Origin: Flavobacterium sp. LC2016-12 | Lineage (GTDB): Bacteria; Bacteroidota; Bacteroidia; Flavobacteriales; Flavobacteriaceae | DNA: 64,000 bases | Direction of reading: 5' to 3' | Assembly (NCBI RefSeq): GCF_015351595.1 | Contig: NZ_JADKPT010000003.1 | Span: 186,001 to 250,000 of the forward strand | In this document: one piece after another, positions 7,624 to 17,669 of the stretch | How the letters are laid out: each line of letters begins with the position of its first letter | Numbering within the stretch: the first letter of the stretch is position 1 | The notes under the pieces: generated by a model | Told to the model about the DNA's origin: nothing | What the model saw: the letters and a program-made list of their open reading frames with translations, nothing else | Database searches by the model: none | Translations under genes and position numbers: made by a program

Positions 7624-9195
7624 TTATTTTACGTCCCAGAAAATTTTGGTCCCTAAAGTATTTTTATCCTTAACTGCATTGTAATTATCTGTATTATAAA
7701 TACTTTCAGAAGCTGGATAAGTCCAACGTGTTGGCGGCGTTTTTCTAGTAGGACTTGTTTCGTCTTCCATGAAAGTTAAAGCTGGTAATTTTAATCTTCT
7801 TTGCTCAGCCCAAGATTCATCAACCTGCATGATATTGTAATGAATATACTTTTGGAAAGCAATCAATTCCAATTGAGTTACAGGTGTTGTAGCTCCTGCA
7901 AAGTTAATTTTAGCAATATATGCATCAATTTCTGCCGTCGTTGGTTCAACAGTTGGCTTAAATTGAGTGTCATCTGCTTTATCACCTAATCTTACGTAAT
8001 ATTCGATAGATTGTCTGATAGCTTTCTCAAAATGTGTTTTTGCTGTAGCAGCATTTCCACTTCTTGCATAATACTCAGCAAGAATTAGGTTAACTTCCGC
8101 AGCATTGATCAAAGTACCTGGCAACCAGTCGTTTCTACTAATTACAGATCTATTGTAAATCGCAATTTTCCCTGTGCTTATTAAATTATCCTGAGCTGCT
8201 GATCCTAATGCGGGATCAAGTCCAGTATATTCTGTAGCTGTTGTTCCTTTTTCAAACAACCAGGCTTCACGAGGATCACTATTCGCATTCATATGGTCAA
8301 TCATAGGTTTTGGAGCAAGATTGTTATTATAACCTGCTGCTTCTAAAGCATCAAAGAATCCAGAAGTATCTAAATCTGTATCCTGAGTATACACTTTAAA
8401 TGCAATATTTTCTGCACTTTCATCTACAATTTTCGCTTCAGCAATAATTTCAGCAATTTCACTATTGGCTCTTGCAGTAAAGGCAGGGACAGCAGAAACT
8501 CTGTTCAGTAATTTCAAACGCAAAGAATTGCAATAGTTTTTCCACATTACCAGATTTCCTTTGTTTATAAGGTCCTGATTCTTGAATGATGTTTCTATTC
8601 CCTCATTTAAAGTTATTGTATTTAGTTCAGTAGAAAAAGCTTTCAAATCATCCAGCATCTTCACATAAAGTTCTGTCTGATTGTCATACTTAGCTAATGC
8701 TAAAGTATAATCTCCACCTGTCGAGCTGATTTTACCTGCTTCAGAGAAAGGAATATCTCCAAAATTATCGATCATTTTTGCAGTATGATCGTACAAGTAA
8801 ATCGTTGAAGTTACTGTGAAGATTCTGTTAGCTGCCTGATCTCCTGGAGACAAAGATGCCATAACTTTTTCCAACTCTCTGTATTGGGTAATAAATTTGT
8901 AATATCTGCTCCATCTGTCATTTACAGCTGCACCTGGAACGTAACGTCCAGTGATATTAGTAAATCCGTGACCTTGTGTATAACTTAGAGAAGTTGATCT
9001 TAGAACTGTAAAATAATTCCAATATGCCGGAATTACATCCTCAAAGTTAATTTTCATAAATCCTGCATACTGTTTAGGCACAGTTGTCTGTGTTACAGTA
9101 GATGGATCTCTATAAGCATCTGCAAAATCCTCATCTGAACAAGAGCCCAGAAAAATTGCTGCTGTTGCTAATGATATATATAATAATTTTCTCAT
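7624..9195 (-). CDS. SusD-like outer-membrane glycan-binding lipoprotein
   Basis: This 523-residue surface lipoprotein is the partner of the SusC-like transporter just upstream (32-bp gap, same strand). It should bind glycans at the cell surface and form the lid of the SusCD import complex. The signal peptide ends with the lipobox 'FLGSC' (Cys19), followed at once by 'SDEDF'. That acidic stretch is of the kind used as a lipoprotein export signal to the surface in this phylum. The early 'YRDPSTVTQ' and overall layout fit the SusD-like type 2 family (PF12771) better than the classic RagB/SusD. The helical TPR-like part ('AAEVNLILAEYYARSGN') is visible in the C-terminal half. The ligand is inferred from the locus to be an N-glycan. 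Confidence 0.88.
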   Translation of the reverse strand: MRKLLYISLATAAIFLGSCSDEDFADAYRDPSTVTQTTVPKQYAGFMKINFEDVIPAYWNYFTVLRSTSLSYTQGHGFTNITGRYVPGAAVNDRWSRYYKFITQYRELEKVMASLSPGDQAANRIFTVTSTIYLYDHTAKMIDNFGDIPFSEAGKISSTGGDYTLALAKYDNQTELYVKMLDDLKAFSTELNTITLNEGIETSFKNQDLINKGNLVMWKNYCNSLRLKLLNRVSAVPAFTARANSEIAEIIAEAKIVDESAENIAFKVYTQDTDLDTSGFFDALEAAGYNNNLAPKPMIDHMNANSDPREAWLFEKGTTATEYTGLDPALGSAAQDNLISTGKIAIYNRSVISRNDWLPGTLINAAEVNLILAEYYARSGNAATAKTHFEKAIRQSIEYYVRLGDKADDTQFKPTVEPTTAEIDAYIAKINFAGATTPVTQLELIAFQKYIHYNIMQVDESWAEQRRLKLPALTFMEDETSPTRKTPPTRWTYPASESIYNTDNYNAVKDKNTLGTKIFWDVK

Positions 9196-9227
9196 GTTAT
9201 CTATTTTTTTAATTATAATTTATAAAA

Positions 9228-12200
9228 TTAGAAAGATGCTCTCAACATTACACCATAACTTCTGGTTGATGGCCCTAATCCTGCATTGTTCACATTTTCA
9301 GTCCATCTTGATCCTGAAGTAGTTGCTTCAGAATCCATATCTTTAATGGTTCTGTAGATATAAAACAAATTACGTCCGAAGAAAGACAAACTTAATTTGG
9401 TAGCTCCAATTTTACTAGCGTATGATGATGGCACATTAAAAGCAAGAGAAACTTCTCTTAATTTAACATAATCATTCTTTTGAATATACAACTCATAACG
9501 AGAAATACTGCCATATTGAGGACCACCCCAGTTGTAAGTAAGAGCATAATAACCTGCCTGAGAAACGACATTTGTATTTTTTGTACCATCTGGAGCAATA
9601 CCATCCATCAACATACCATCACGGTACAATGGTTGACCGGCTGGTCCTGTAGTAGCACTATTAGGAACCTGCACTCCTTTTCCACCATCCAAATAATAAG
9701 TCAAACCACCACGCTCATTAGTACTATAATTCAAAGTCTCTTCGGTCAAACCTCTAGAATTCATCCAGCTAAGACCCGTAGGCATTAAATAACCCCCATA
9801 AGAATAGTCGATACTTACATCTAATGTAAAACTTTTGTAGGTAAATGAGTTTAACAAACCTCCCACGCCTTTAGCCATAGCTGATCCGTATTTTTCCCAC
9901 TTGTCTCCATCAAGCATATAAAAACCATCTGCATCAACCATTTTATTACCACTTGCATCTGTTTTTACCGGGTGAGCGTAAATTCCTCCCATCTGTTCTC
10001 CTACTACCGATTTTAACTGTGCAGCAGATCCATCATAATCTTTATGTAATAATTCATTTGCACCGTTAGCTAATTTCACAACTTTATTTGTGTTTTTTGC
10101 CCAGTTTAAAGTTACATCCCATGAAAAATCCTCTGTTCTAAATGGAGAACCGGTAAGAGCAACTTCAAAACCTTGATTGCTCAACTCTCCTACGTTGGCC
10201 AATATTACACTTGCCCCAGTAGTTGGCGCTAAAGACAAATCAAGAATTTGATCTTTAATCTTAGCATTGTAGTAAGAGAAATCTAATCCTAATCTCCTAT
10301 CGAAGAATTTAGTTTCAAAACCAAGCTCAAACTCATTTTTCATTTCAGGTTTGATTGACTCATTTCCGTATTTATCCATTGAAGTTGTTATCAAAACTGG
10401 ACTAACAGTCCCTTGAGATCCCAAAGTTGTTTGGTTGAATGCAACATTAGCTCTGTAACGATCCGGATAGTTACCTACTATACCCCAAGAACCGCGCATT
10501 TTCGCATAACTAATGAATTCCGGCAACTCAACTGCATCTGACAGTACGAAACTTGAATTTACAGATGGATAAGTAAATGCATTGTTGTTTGGATTCATTG
10601 TAGAAGTTCTATCTCTTCTGATCGTTCCTTCAACAAACAAATAGTTTTTATAGCTTCCGCTTAAAGTTCCAAAAACCGCATCTTTAATCGTTTTTTCTCT
10701 TTTGGAAGTACTAGTAGGTGTTCCTATAGATGAATTCATGTCATACCATCCTTCAACACTTAAACCTCCATTGGTAGAACGCGATATCGTTCTAAAAGTA
10801 TCCTGTGTACCTGAATAACCAGCAACAGCATTTATTCCAAAATCCTCATTGATTTTTTTATTGTAGGTCAATAATAAATCACCGTAAAGAATATTATAGT
10901 CCTGTCCTTCCATCGAAAATGAACCTGAGCTATCTCCTCCAAATTTATAAATCAAAGGTATTTCTACAGGATTTTTATCTTCAATATTTATTGCACTTAA
11001 ATCAGTTGAAATACGTCCACGCAAAGCTAAATCTTTAGTAATAGAAAGCGTTTCTGTCACACTCGCAATTATACGATTTGTAACCTCTGTTTGCTGTTTA
11101 GCATTTGTGTTCCAAAAATAATCTCCAATGTCAGCTTTAAAACCATTATAAATAATATTTTCATCCGGAGTCAAACTTTGTCCTGATAATCCTGTAACAT
11201 ATTTATATCCTAAACTGGTTTTATATTTGGCTTTGTACCAATCACCATTATCGAATGGGCTCATCATACCAGTAAAGTTATTAACCAGACGATCCATACC
11301 AAAAGCTCGGTTATTTATACTCTGATTTAAATAACTTACTATAACATCTGTTTTCAATTTACCTGTTTTGAATGATGCATTAAGGTTAAAATTGTTCTTT
11401 TTGTTATGGTTACCCATACTTAAACCTTCAGACTCAATATGTGTATAAGAGAAACGAACATTGCTATTATCTGTACTGTTTGTAATGGCAAAGTTTGTCG
11501 TTGCATCCCAGGCATTTTGGAACATGTTTTTGTATCCATCTCTTTGAGCTGAATATGGGCGTATAGTACCGTCCCAAGATCTAATCGGCTGTCCATCAAA
11601 CCAGTTACCAAAGTTAACTGAACTAGCAGGTACCTCTCTCATATCAGTAACACCATCCTCATTTCTATCATTATGTGCAAAACCATCTGGCGCTTGGTAT
11701 GCTGATGGATTGAAGGCTGGATTGGCATAACCCGGACCTCTTTCGTATTGAAATCTTGGCAAGTAAGCAATTTGATTTCCTGAATAACTAGTACTGAAAT
11801 CAATACCTAAACCTTTTTTTCCTTTACCAGATTTAGTAGTAATCAATACAACTCCGTTTACTGCCTCAGAACCGTATAATGCAGCAGCAGAAGCACCTTT
11901 AAGAATAGAGATGTTTTCAATATCCTCAGGGTTAATATCTGCTAAACCATTATTTTTAACACGTGGTGCATTCCAGTAGTCATCGTTTTTAATCTCCTGA
12001 TCACGAATTGGCACACCATCTAAAATGATAAGCGGCTGATTTCTACCTGTAATCGAGTTTATACCACGAATCTGGATGTTAATTGCTCCTGCTCCACCCG
12101 GAGTAGAAGAAATACGTACACCTGGTGCCTTACCGTATAATGAGTTGGCAATTGTAGGAGATGCCGTTTTAACTATCGCATCTGCTTTAATTATACTTGT

Positions 12201-12563
12201 AGCATAACCAATTGATTTATTCTTTTTAGATTGCCCCAATGCAGTAACGGTAACACCATCAAGTTCGTTGGTACCACTCGCTAATCTGACTTTCATTCCA
12301 TCAGCAGCTTTTAATTCTGCTGTTTTGTACCCTATTGAACTTACAATAAGAGTAGCACCTTCTCTTACAGAGATTGAAAATGCTCCGTTCTCGTCTGTAA
12401 TTGTTTCTACTTTCGTCCCTTTTTCTCTAACAATCGCTGATGGAACGGGTGCATTAGTATTGTCTGTAATTACCCCAGAGATTGTTGTGTTTTGGGCTTT
12501 CGCATTTTGAAAGCACAATACCATTAGAAAAACTAACAGCGATTCATATAACAGTTTTCTCAT
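9228..12563 (-). CDS. SusC-like TonB-dependent outer-membrane transporter
   Basis: This 1111-residue receptor imports glycans across the outer membrane using TonB energy. A signal peptide ends at 'QNAKAQ'. A carboxypeptidase-regulatory-like domain (about 24-100) precedes the plug (about 115-235, with 'IQIRGINSI' and 'PLIILDGVPI'). The rest is the beta-barrel ending in an aromatic residue ('MLRASF'). It pairs with the SusD-like gene 32 bp downstream. Unlike many such pairs, no ECF sigma/anti-sigma or hybrid two-component gene sits beside it, and there is no extra N-terminal signalling domain. A promoter lies almost 500 bp upstream with an operator-like palindrome on its -33 element. It is the only SusCD pair in the window, so it probably serves the whole enzyme set. 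Confidence 0.92.
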   Translation of the reverse strand: MRKLLYESLLVFLMVLCFQNAKAQNTTISGVITDNTNAPVPSAIVREKGTKVETITDENGAFSISVREGATLIVSSIGYKTAELKAADGMKVRLASGTNELDGVTVTALGQSKKNKSIGYATSIIKADAIVKTASPTIANSLYGKAPGVRISSTPGGAGAINIQIRGINSITGRNQPLIILDGVPIRDQEIKNDDYWNAPRVKNNGLADINPEDIENISILKGASAAALYGSEAVNGVVLITTKSGKGKKGLGIDFSTSYSGNQIAYLPRFQYERGPGYANPAFNPSAYQAPDGFAHNDRNEDGVTDMREVPASSVNFGNWFDGQPIRSWDGTIRPYSAQRDGYKNMFQNAWDATTNFAITNSTDNSNVRFSYTHIESEGLSMGNHNKKNNFNLNASFKTGKLKTDVIVSYLNQSINNRAFGMDRLVNNFTGMMSPFDNGDWYKAKYKTSLGYKYVTGLSGQSLTPDENIIYNGFKADIGDYFWNTNAKQQTEVTNRIIASVTETLSITKDLALRGRISTDLSAINIEDKNPVEIPLIYKFGGDSSGSFSMEGQDYNILYGDLLLTYNKKINEDFGINAVAGYSGTQDTFRTISRSTNGGLSVEGWYDMNSSIGTPTSTSKREKTIKDAVFGTLSGSYKNYLFVEGTIRRDRTSTMNPNNNAFTYPSVNSSFVLSDAVELPEFISYAKMRGSWGIVGNYPDRYRANVAFNQTTLGSQGTVSPVLITTSMDKYGNESIKPEMKNEFELGFETKFFDRRLGLDFSYYNAKIKDQILDLSLAPTTGASVILANVGELSNQGFEVALTGSPFRTEDFSWDVTLNWAKNTNKVVKLANGANELLHKDYDGSAAQLKSVVGEQMGGIYAHPVKTDASGNKMVDADGFYMLDGDKWEKYGSAMAKGVGGLLNSFTYKSFTLDVSIDYSYGGYLMPTGLSWMNSRGLTEETLNYSTNERGGLTYYLDGGKGVQVPNSATTGPAGQPLYRDGMLMDGIAPDGTKNTNVVSQAGYYALTYNWGGPQYGSISRYELYIQKNDYVKLREVSLAFNVPSSYASKIGATKLSLSFFGRNLFYIYRTIKDMDSEATTSGSRWTENVNNAGLGPSTRSYGVMLRASF

Positions 12564-13566
12564 AATTAATATTAGTTTGGTTTGGTTTTTAAATTTTGTT
12601 TAAATTGAAAGATTTCCGATTTCTAAAAAATATTGAATACTAAAACCTTTAATTTCAAATTACCGTTTTCTCCTTATCAGAATTTGGCAATAATTCCCTT
12701 GATTAATACTCTGTTTTTTTTTTTACATCATAAGCTTCTTGTTTATTTAATAATTTGTTTCAGTTTTCTTAGTCATTTTTTGAATTTATTTTCGAACGCT
12801 TGTAACTATAACGTTTTATTTTTTTGGTTTTAAAAAAAGTTTTTCTCGATTATTAAAGACAATCTATCTTATAATTTACACTACCTTTTTTCTGTTTCTT
12901 CATTTCATTTAATACCGCCAATATTTTTAAAAACTTCTTCTACTTTAACATCCGGAATGAATGAAAACGATTGACTAATTCATTTGTTGTCTAAGAGCAT
13001 TTTTTGATATTAAATATTTTTAAAAACGTTAACTTTTTCTTAAAGATTCGTTAATTATTCTTAGCAAATATAAATCTAATAAATCAATTAACAAAAACGT
13101 TTTAGTGCTTTTTTTTAATGCTTCTTTTAATTTTAACATTTTAAACAAATATTTTAATTAAACACAGTCAACTATCTGTATATAAATCACATATAGTTTT
13201 TAAATTCAAGTTTATTTCTTATTAAATGAGTAATAAAAAACACCTATTTGAATATTAATCAATCCCATAAAAAGAACAGAATAAAAATGTTAAAATTATG
13301 ATTTATTTAACATGAATTTTGTTTTATTTAAAAAATCAAATAACATACTAAAAACACGTCATTTTATTTTTTTAGAACTAAAATTATTCTAGTTTTTCTA
13401 ATTGAAGAATCTAACCTCATTAACCCTTTTTTTTCTCTTATTTTATCTTTTTTAGCAGTACTTAAAAACAAGGTATTTTCTTATATTTAATTTCCCCGTA
13501 ATTCTTTAAAAAAGCACAAAACAGATAATCTGTTATATTAAAATTAATTCACCCATTATTAAACGC
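12564..13566. other. 1-kb AT-rich gap upstream of susC: long leader and promoter
   Basis: No convincing gene is present. A 66-codon reading frame on the plus strand (12633-12833) is low-complexity Leu/Phe/Asn sequence and is rejected. The only good promoter match for the leftward susC gene is at 13065-13095, which implies a leader of about 495 nt. Further AACGTT palindromes occur at 13026 and 12815. The part from 13110 to 13566, downstream of the GH3 gene, shows only A/T runs. Confidence 0.6.
13065..13106 (-). promoter_or_regulatory. susC promoter with overlapping operator palindrome
   Basis: On the minus strand a -33 TTTG (13095-13092) is followed after exactly 19 bases by TATATTTG (13072-13065), which fits the Bacteroidota housekeeping consensus. 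The palindrome AAAACGTTTT (13094-13103), extended to TTTAGT, overlaps the -33 box and matches the motif found before the other operons. Occupancy there would be expected to block transcription. Confidence 0.6.
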
Positions 13567-16236
13567 TTATTCTGTCACCGTAAGAACTTCTCTCAATCGA
13601 ATATCCCTCGACGAAGCGCCAATCATAATTCTAAAATCACCCGGTTCAACTACCCATTTCATATCCTGGTTTAACATTTGCAACGTTTCTTTGTTAATGT
13701 CAAATGCTATTTCTTTTGATTCTCCTGCTTTAAGCGAAATTCTCTGAAAGCCTTTCATCTGCTTGATTGGCTGTGCAATTGAGGCCAAAACATCTCTAAC
13801 GTAAAACTGAACTACTTCATCCCCATCCACATTACTGGTGTTTTTTATCGTACAGTACACTTTTGTCGTTTCAGCTTTCCCTATTTGTTTTTTATCAAAT
13901 CTTAAATTGCTGTATTCAAAAGTTGAATAACTTAGTCCGTGTCCAAAAGGAAATAAGGGCGCACCATTTAAATTGGTATAATCATCTGAACGGCCTGTTG
14001 GTTTGTGATTATAAACCAATGGCAATTGACCTTCAAAAACAGGGAAAGTAATAGGCAAACGTCCTGCAGGATTTTTATCTCCAAACAAAATATTCGCTAC
14101 AGCATTACCTCCATCTTCGCCAGGATACCAAACATCTAAAATCGATGGTACATTGTTAATCCATTTGTCCATGGTAATGGCGCTTCCACCAACCAAAAGC
14201 ACTACAACCGGTTTTCCCGTTGCGGCAACTGCGTTTATTAATTCTTCCTGATGTCCTAACAAACCTAAATAAGCACGGTCATTAAATTCTCCTTCTTCGA
14301 TTCCCGCAGCAATTACGGCTACATCAGATTTTTTTGCAGCAGCTACAGCTTCATCAATTTTATGTTGCCAATCGTTATTTACGCCAACATTCCAAACCAA
14401 CTTGAATTTAGCATAACCCTGCGATTCAAAAAATTCCACTTTTATATCGTATTCTTTATCTTTTTCAAAATTGAAATCGACTAATTTTGTTGAATACGTC
14501 TGGCTTTTCCAGTTATCAATAATTAGTTTTCCGTTTAAATACAATCGATAACCGTCATTCCCTTCAAAACCTATTTTGTAATTTCCCGTTACCGGAGATT
14601 TGATTTTTCCGCTCCATTTAGCCGAATAAAAATCATAGTTGATTTTTACCTGATCAGGAGAATACAAGGTCCAGTCAAAATTAATGGCATTATCTAATCT
14701 TGTTACAACGGGACTTCCGCTTAGTTGTACATTATTAAAATATTCAGCACTTAATCCATTTACTGATTTTCCTTTTTCAACACTAAATAAATTAGCTGAA
14801 GGTACCACAGTATAATCTGTACTTTTTCTTGCACAACCTTCAGCAAGATTAATCGCAACCGATTTTCCTAACTTCGTTTTGATTCCTTCCAGCATGCTTA
14901 CTTTTCCGTTACCCGGGCCGCTGTAACCGCCCAAACGTGCTTCGGTAATATCATTTCCTATTAAGGCAATTGATTGAATTGACTTTTTAAGCGGTAAAAC
15001 ATTGTTTTCATTTTTCAATAAAACGATTCCTTTTTCAGCTGTTTCTCTTGATAGTAATTTATGAAGCGGATTTCCGTTCCATTTGTTTGTCTCTTTTTCG
15101 TCGGCATATGGATTTTCAAACAATCCCAATTCGAATTTCAATCTCAAAACTCTCGCTACAGATTCATCGATATTTTTCATATCAATTCTTCCGTCCAAAA
15201 ATGGCGGTTGAAATAATTTATAATGGTCAAAGGCAGTTTGAAAAATCACATCCAAACCATTATTAATGGCGTTTGCACTTGATTCAGGATAATCTTTTGC
15301 TGTATAATGCAATACATTTCCACCTCCAACAGCATTCGCATCTGAGATAATGAATCCTTTAAAATTCATTTCTCCTTTTAATTTTTTATTCAATAACCAA
15401 TCGTTGGCTGTACAGGGACTTCCGTTTAAAGAATTGTACGAAGTCATAACACTTCTGCTTCCTCCTTCGGTAAAACAAGCACGAAAAGGTGGAAGCTGAT
15501 ATTCTTCTAAAGAACGTTCGTTGTAATCAATTGGATAACTATCACGCCCACCGTCTCCACTGTTAGCAAGGAAATGTTTTGGTGTTGTAATCACGCCTCT
15601 TTCCTCAAAAGAAGACACATAAGCCACTCCCATTTTTGAAGAAAGAAAAGGGTCTTCACCATAGGTTTCTTCTACTCTTCCCCAACGCACATCAGAAGCA
15701 AGATTTACAACAGGTGATAAAATCTGGCGAATTCCTCGGCTTTTCGATTCCATTGCAATAGCAGTCGAAACTCTCTTTACCAAAGCCGGATCAAATGTTG
15801 CAGCCAGGGAAATAGACTGAGGAAAAGCGGTTGCACCATCTCGCACTAATCCGTGTAAAGCTTCATCAAAAGCAATAATCGGAATACCGAGACGCGTTTT
15901 CTCTACAAAATATTTCTGAATTTTATTAATCAGTTTTACTGTTTCCTTCGCATTACTTGCCGCACTGTAATCTAAAATTTGGTTGCTCGCATCAGTACTT
16001 CCTTTGGCACTTACCTGAAAACCAAAAATTCCATTTTTATAATTTTCTGCACCATCAGATAAATCACCAGGAATCATGAACATTTGCCAAAATTTTTCCT
16101 CATCCGTCATTCGGGACAATAAATCCTGAACGCGATCTTCAACGGGTAATTTTGGGTTTTTATATTTTGGAGTGCTTTGAGAAAACAAGGCTTGAACTCC
16201 AAAAAATAAAGCTATTAAAAATGCTTTTTTGTTCAT
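13567..16236 (-). CDS. GH3 glycoside hydrolase with inserted PA14 domain
   Basis: This 889-residue secreted enzyme (signal peptide to 'ALFSQS') has the GH3 layout: TIM barrel (about 30-370), alpha/beta sandwich, and C-terminal fibronectin-III-like domain. The nucleophile is Asp near residue 298 in 'GFIISDANAV'. A PA14 domain (about 480-620, 'GLSAEYFNNVQLSGS' to 'DGYRLYLNGKLIIDNW') is inserted in the sandwich; such inserts shape the substrate pocket in several beta-glucosidases. GH3 covers beta-glucosidase, beta-xylosidase and beta-N-acetylglucosaminidase activities, and sequence reading alone cannot choose. With core-type fucosidases nearby, a beta-1,2-xylosidase for plant N-glycans is an attractive guess. 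It follows the GH29 gene by 59 bp in the same direction, so the two are probably co-transcribed. Confidence 0.88.
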   Translation of the reverse strand: MNKKAFLIALFFGVQALFSQSTPKYKNPKLPVEDRVQDLLSRMTDEEKFWQMFMIPGDLSDGAENYKNGIFGFQVSAKGSTDASNQILDYSAASNAKETVKLINKIQKYFVEKTRLGIPIIAFDEALHGLVRDGATAFPQSISLAATFDPALVKRVSTAIAMESKSRGIRQILSPVVNLASDVRWGRVEETYGEDPFLSSKMGVAYVSSFEERGVITTPKHFLANSGDGGRDSYPIDYNERSLEEYQLPPFRACFTEGGSRSVMTSYNSLNGSPCTANDWLLNKKLKGEMNFKGFIISDANAVGGGNVLHYTAKDYPESSANAINNGLDVIFQTAFDHYKLFQPPFLDGRIDMKNIDESVARVLRLKFELGLFENPYADEKETNKWNGNPLHKLLSRETAEKGIVLLKNENNVLPLKKSIQSIALIGNDITEARLGGYSGPGNGKVSMLEGIKTKLGKSVAINLAEGCARKSTDYTVVPSANLFSVEKGKSVNGLSAEYFNNVQLSGSPVVTRLDNAINFDWTLYSPDQVKINYDFYSAKWSGKIKSPVTGNYKIGFEGNDGYRLYLNGKLIIDNWKSQTYSTKLVDFNFEKDKEYDIKVEFFESQGYAKFKLVWNVGVNNDWQHKIDEAVAAAKKSDVAVIAAGIEEGEFNDRAYLGLLGHQEELINAVAATGKPVVVLLVGGSAITMDKWINNVPSILDVWYPGEDGGNAVANILFGDKNPAGRLPITFPVFEGQLPLVYNHKPTGRSDDYTNLNGAPLFPFGHGLSYSTFEYSNLRFDKKQIGKAETTKVYCTIKNTSNVDGDEVVQFYVRDVLASIAQPIKQMKGFQRISLKAGESKEIAFDINKETLQMLNQDMKWVVEPGDFRIMIGASSRDIRLREVLTVTE

Positions 16237-16295
16237 AATCGTATTATTGAAATACCACTAAGGCATGAAAATTATAATCTTTTATTTTAGAAATA

Positions 16296-17642
16296 TTAAT
16301 TTGTTAAAAAACCACCATGACCTCTGTATAATTTAATTGGCGCATCTAATGTAACTTTGATGCAAGTCACATATTTATCATCAGCAGTTTCCGGCAAATC
16401 AATGTAAACTAATCCCGGAACGGCACTCCATGAAATTTTACCCACCACTTTATGAGTCAATTTTACATTTGAACCCAGAACCTTTATATCCTGAATTTTG
16501 TTATCAAGCCCTTTCAACATTAATTGTCCCGAAGTTTTTCCGTGAACAAATAAATAAAGTGTTTTAGAATCTTTAGAAAGTGTAGTCGGTCCGTAGAAAT
16601 GTCCTAACGGAATTCCCGGAATAGTTCCAAAAATACCTTCACCATTTCTTCTGTTCCAGTCACCTAATTCTTTCAATGTAGAAACAACCGTATCAGGGTA
16701 AGTTCCGTCAGGTTTTGGCCCGATGTCTAATAATAAATTTCCTCCATTTGAAACCGCATCAACAAAAATCGTGATAATTTCGTAAGGTGTTTTCCAGTTG
16801 GTATCGCTCACACGGTACCCCCAGTTTTCATTCATCGTCATACACAATTCCCACCATTTATAAGCTGGACGAACGACAGGAAAATTTTGTTCCGGAGTAT
16901 CATAATCTCCATATCCTTGTAAGCGTCCGTTAATAATCGTATTCGGATTTCTGTCTAACATCATTTTACGTGTTTTCTCTGCTTGCCATTCTTCAGCACT
17001 GTGCTCCCAGTCTCCATCAAACCACCATAAATCAGGATTATACCAATCTGAAATTTCTTTGATTTGTCCCTGGAAAAACTTTTGAAAGCGTTCCCAACGT
17101 GCTGGTTCTTTTTTAATATCGTAACGGGCTTTGTCTTTCAAAAAGCCCGGATAATCATTATGTGTCCAGTCGATCAACGAGAAATAAGCTCCACATTTAA
17201 TATCTCTTTTTCGTAATTCTTCGAAAAAAGGCTTCACCATATCTTTTTTAGCAGGAGTCGTTTTTACCGAACTCAGTTTACCTAATTTGGTATCATACAT
17301 CGCTACACCATCATGATGTTTCGTTGTAATTACAGCATATTTTGCACCAGAGTCTTTGATCATCTCAGCCCAGGCTGCAGGATCATAATTACTCAAAGTG
17401 TAGCTTTTTTGCTGCTTCATATAATCTTCAACAGAAATTTTTCCATTGTGAAAACTCCATGATTCAGAAACATCGGCAACGGAATAAATTCCGGCGTGAA
17501 TAAAGATTCCTAGTTTTGCGTCTTCAAACCATTTCATTTTTGGAGCAATATCCGCTGCCGCAATTTTGTTCTGGGCTGTTCCGGTAATAGTTGTTCCGAC
17601 AACTAAGGCAGTTAAGATTATATTTTTAATCTTTCGATTCAT
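16296..17642 (-). CDS. GH29 alpha-L-fucosidase
   Basis: This is the second fucosidase, 448 residues, with a signal peptide ending near 'GTAQN'. The barrel opens with 'DAKLGIFIHAGIYSV' and has 'ITTKHHDGV'. The nucleophile is Asp near 208 in 'LWWFDGDWEHS'. It resembles the other GH29 proteins only in the core motifs, so it is not a recent copy, and probably has its own linkage preference. It leads a two-gene leftward unit with the GH3 gene. Its upstream region carries a decayed copy of the DNA found upstream of the LytS kinase at 44467, including what may be an eroded operator (TTTAGTAAAG at 17674). Confidence 0.88.
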   Translation of the reverse strand: MNRKIKNIILTALVVGTTITGTAQNKIAAADIAPKMKWFEDAKLGIFIHAGIYSVADVSESWSFHNGKISVEDYMKQQKSYTLSNYDPAAWAEMIKDSGAKYAVITTKHHDGVAMYDTKLGKLSSVKTTPAKKDMVKPFFEELRKRDIKCGAYFSLIDWTHNDYPGFLKDKARYDIKKEPARWERFQKFFQGQIKEISDWYNPDLWWFDGDWEHSAEEWQAEKTRKMMLDRNPNTIINGRLQGYGDYDTPEQNFPVVRPAYKWWELCMTMNENWGYRVSDTNWKTPYEIITIFVDAVSNGGNLLLDIGPKPDGTYPDTVVSTLKELGDWNRRNGEGIFGTIPGIPLGHFYGPTTLSKDSKTLYLFVHGKTSGQLMLKGLDNKIQDIKVLGSNVKLTHKVVGKISWSAVPGLVYIDLPETADDKYVTCIKVTLDAPIKLYRGHGGFLTN

Positions 17643-17669
17643 ATTGGTTAGGTTTAATTATTTTGGTTT

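Noticed and set aside
12633..12833. 66-codon frame in the susC leader
   Set aside because: It is low-complexity AT-derived sequence with no start signal, motif or neighbour logic.
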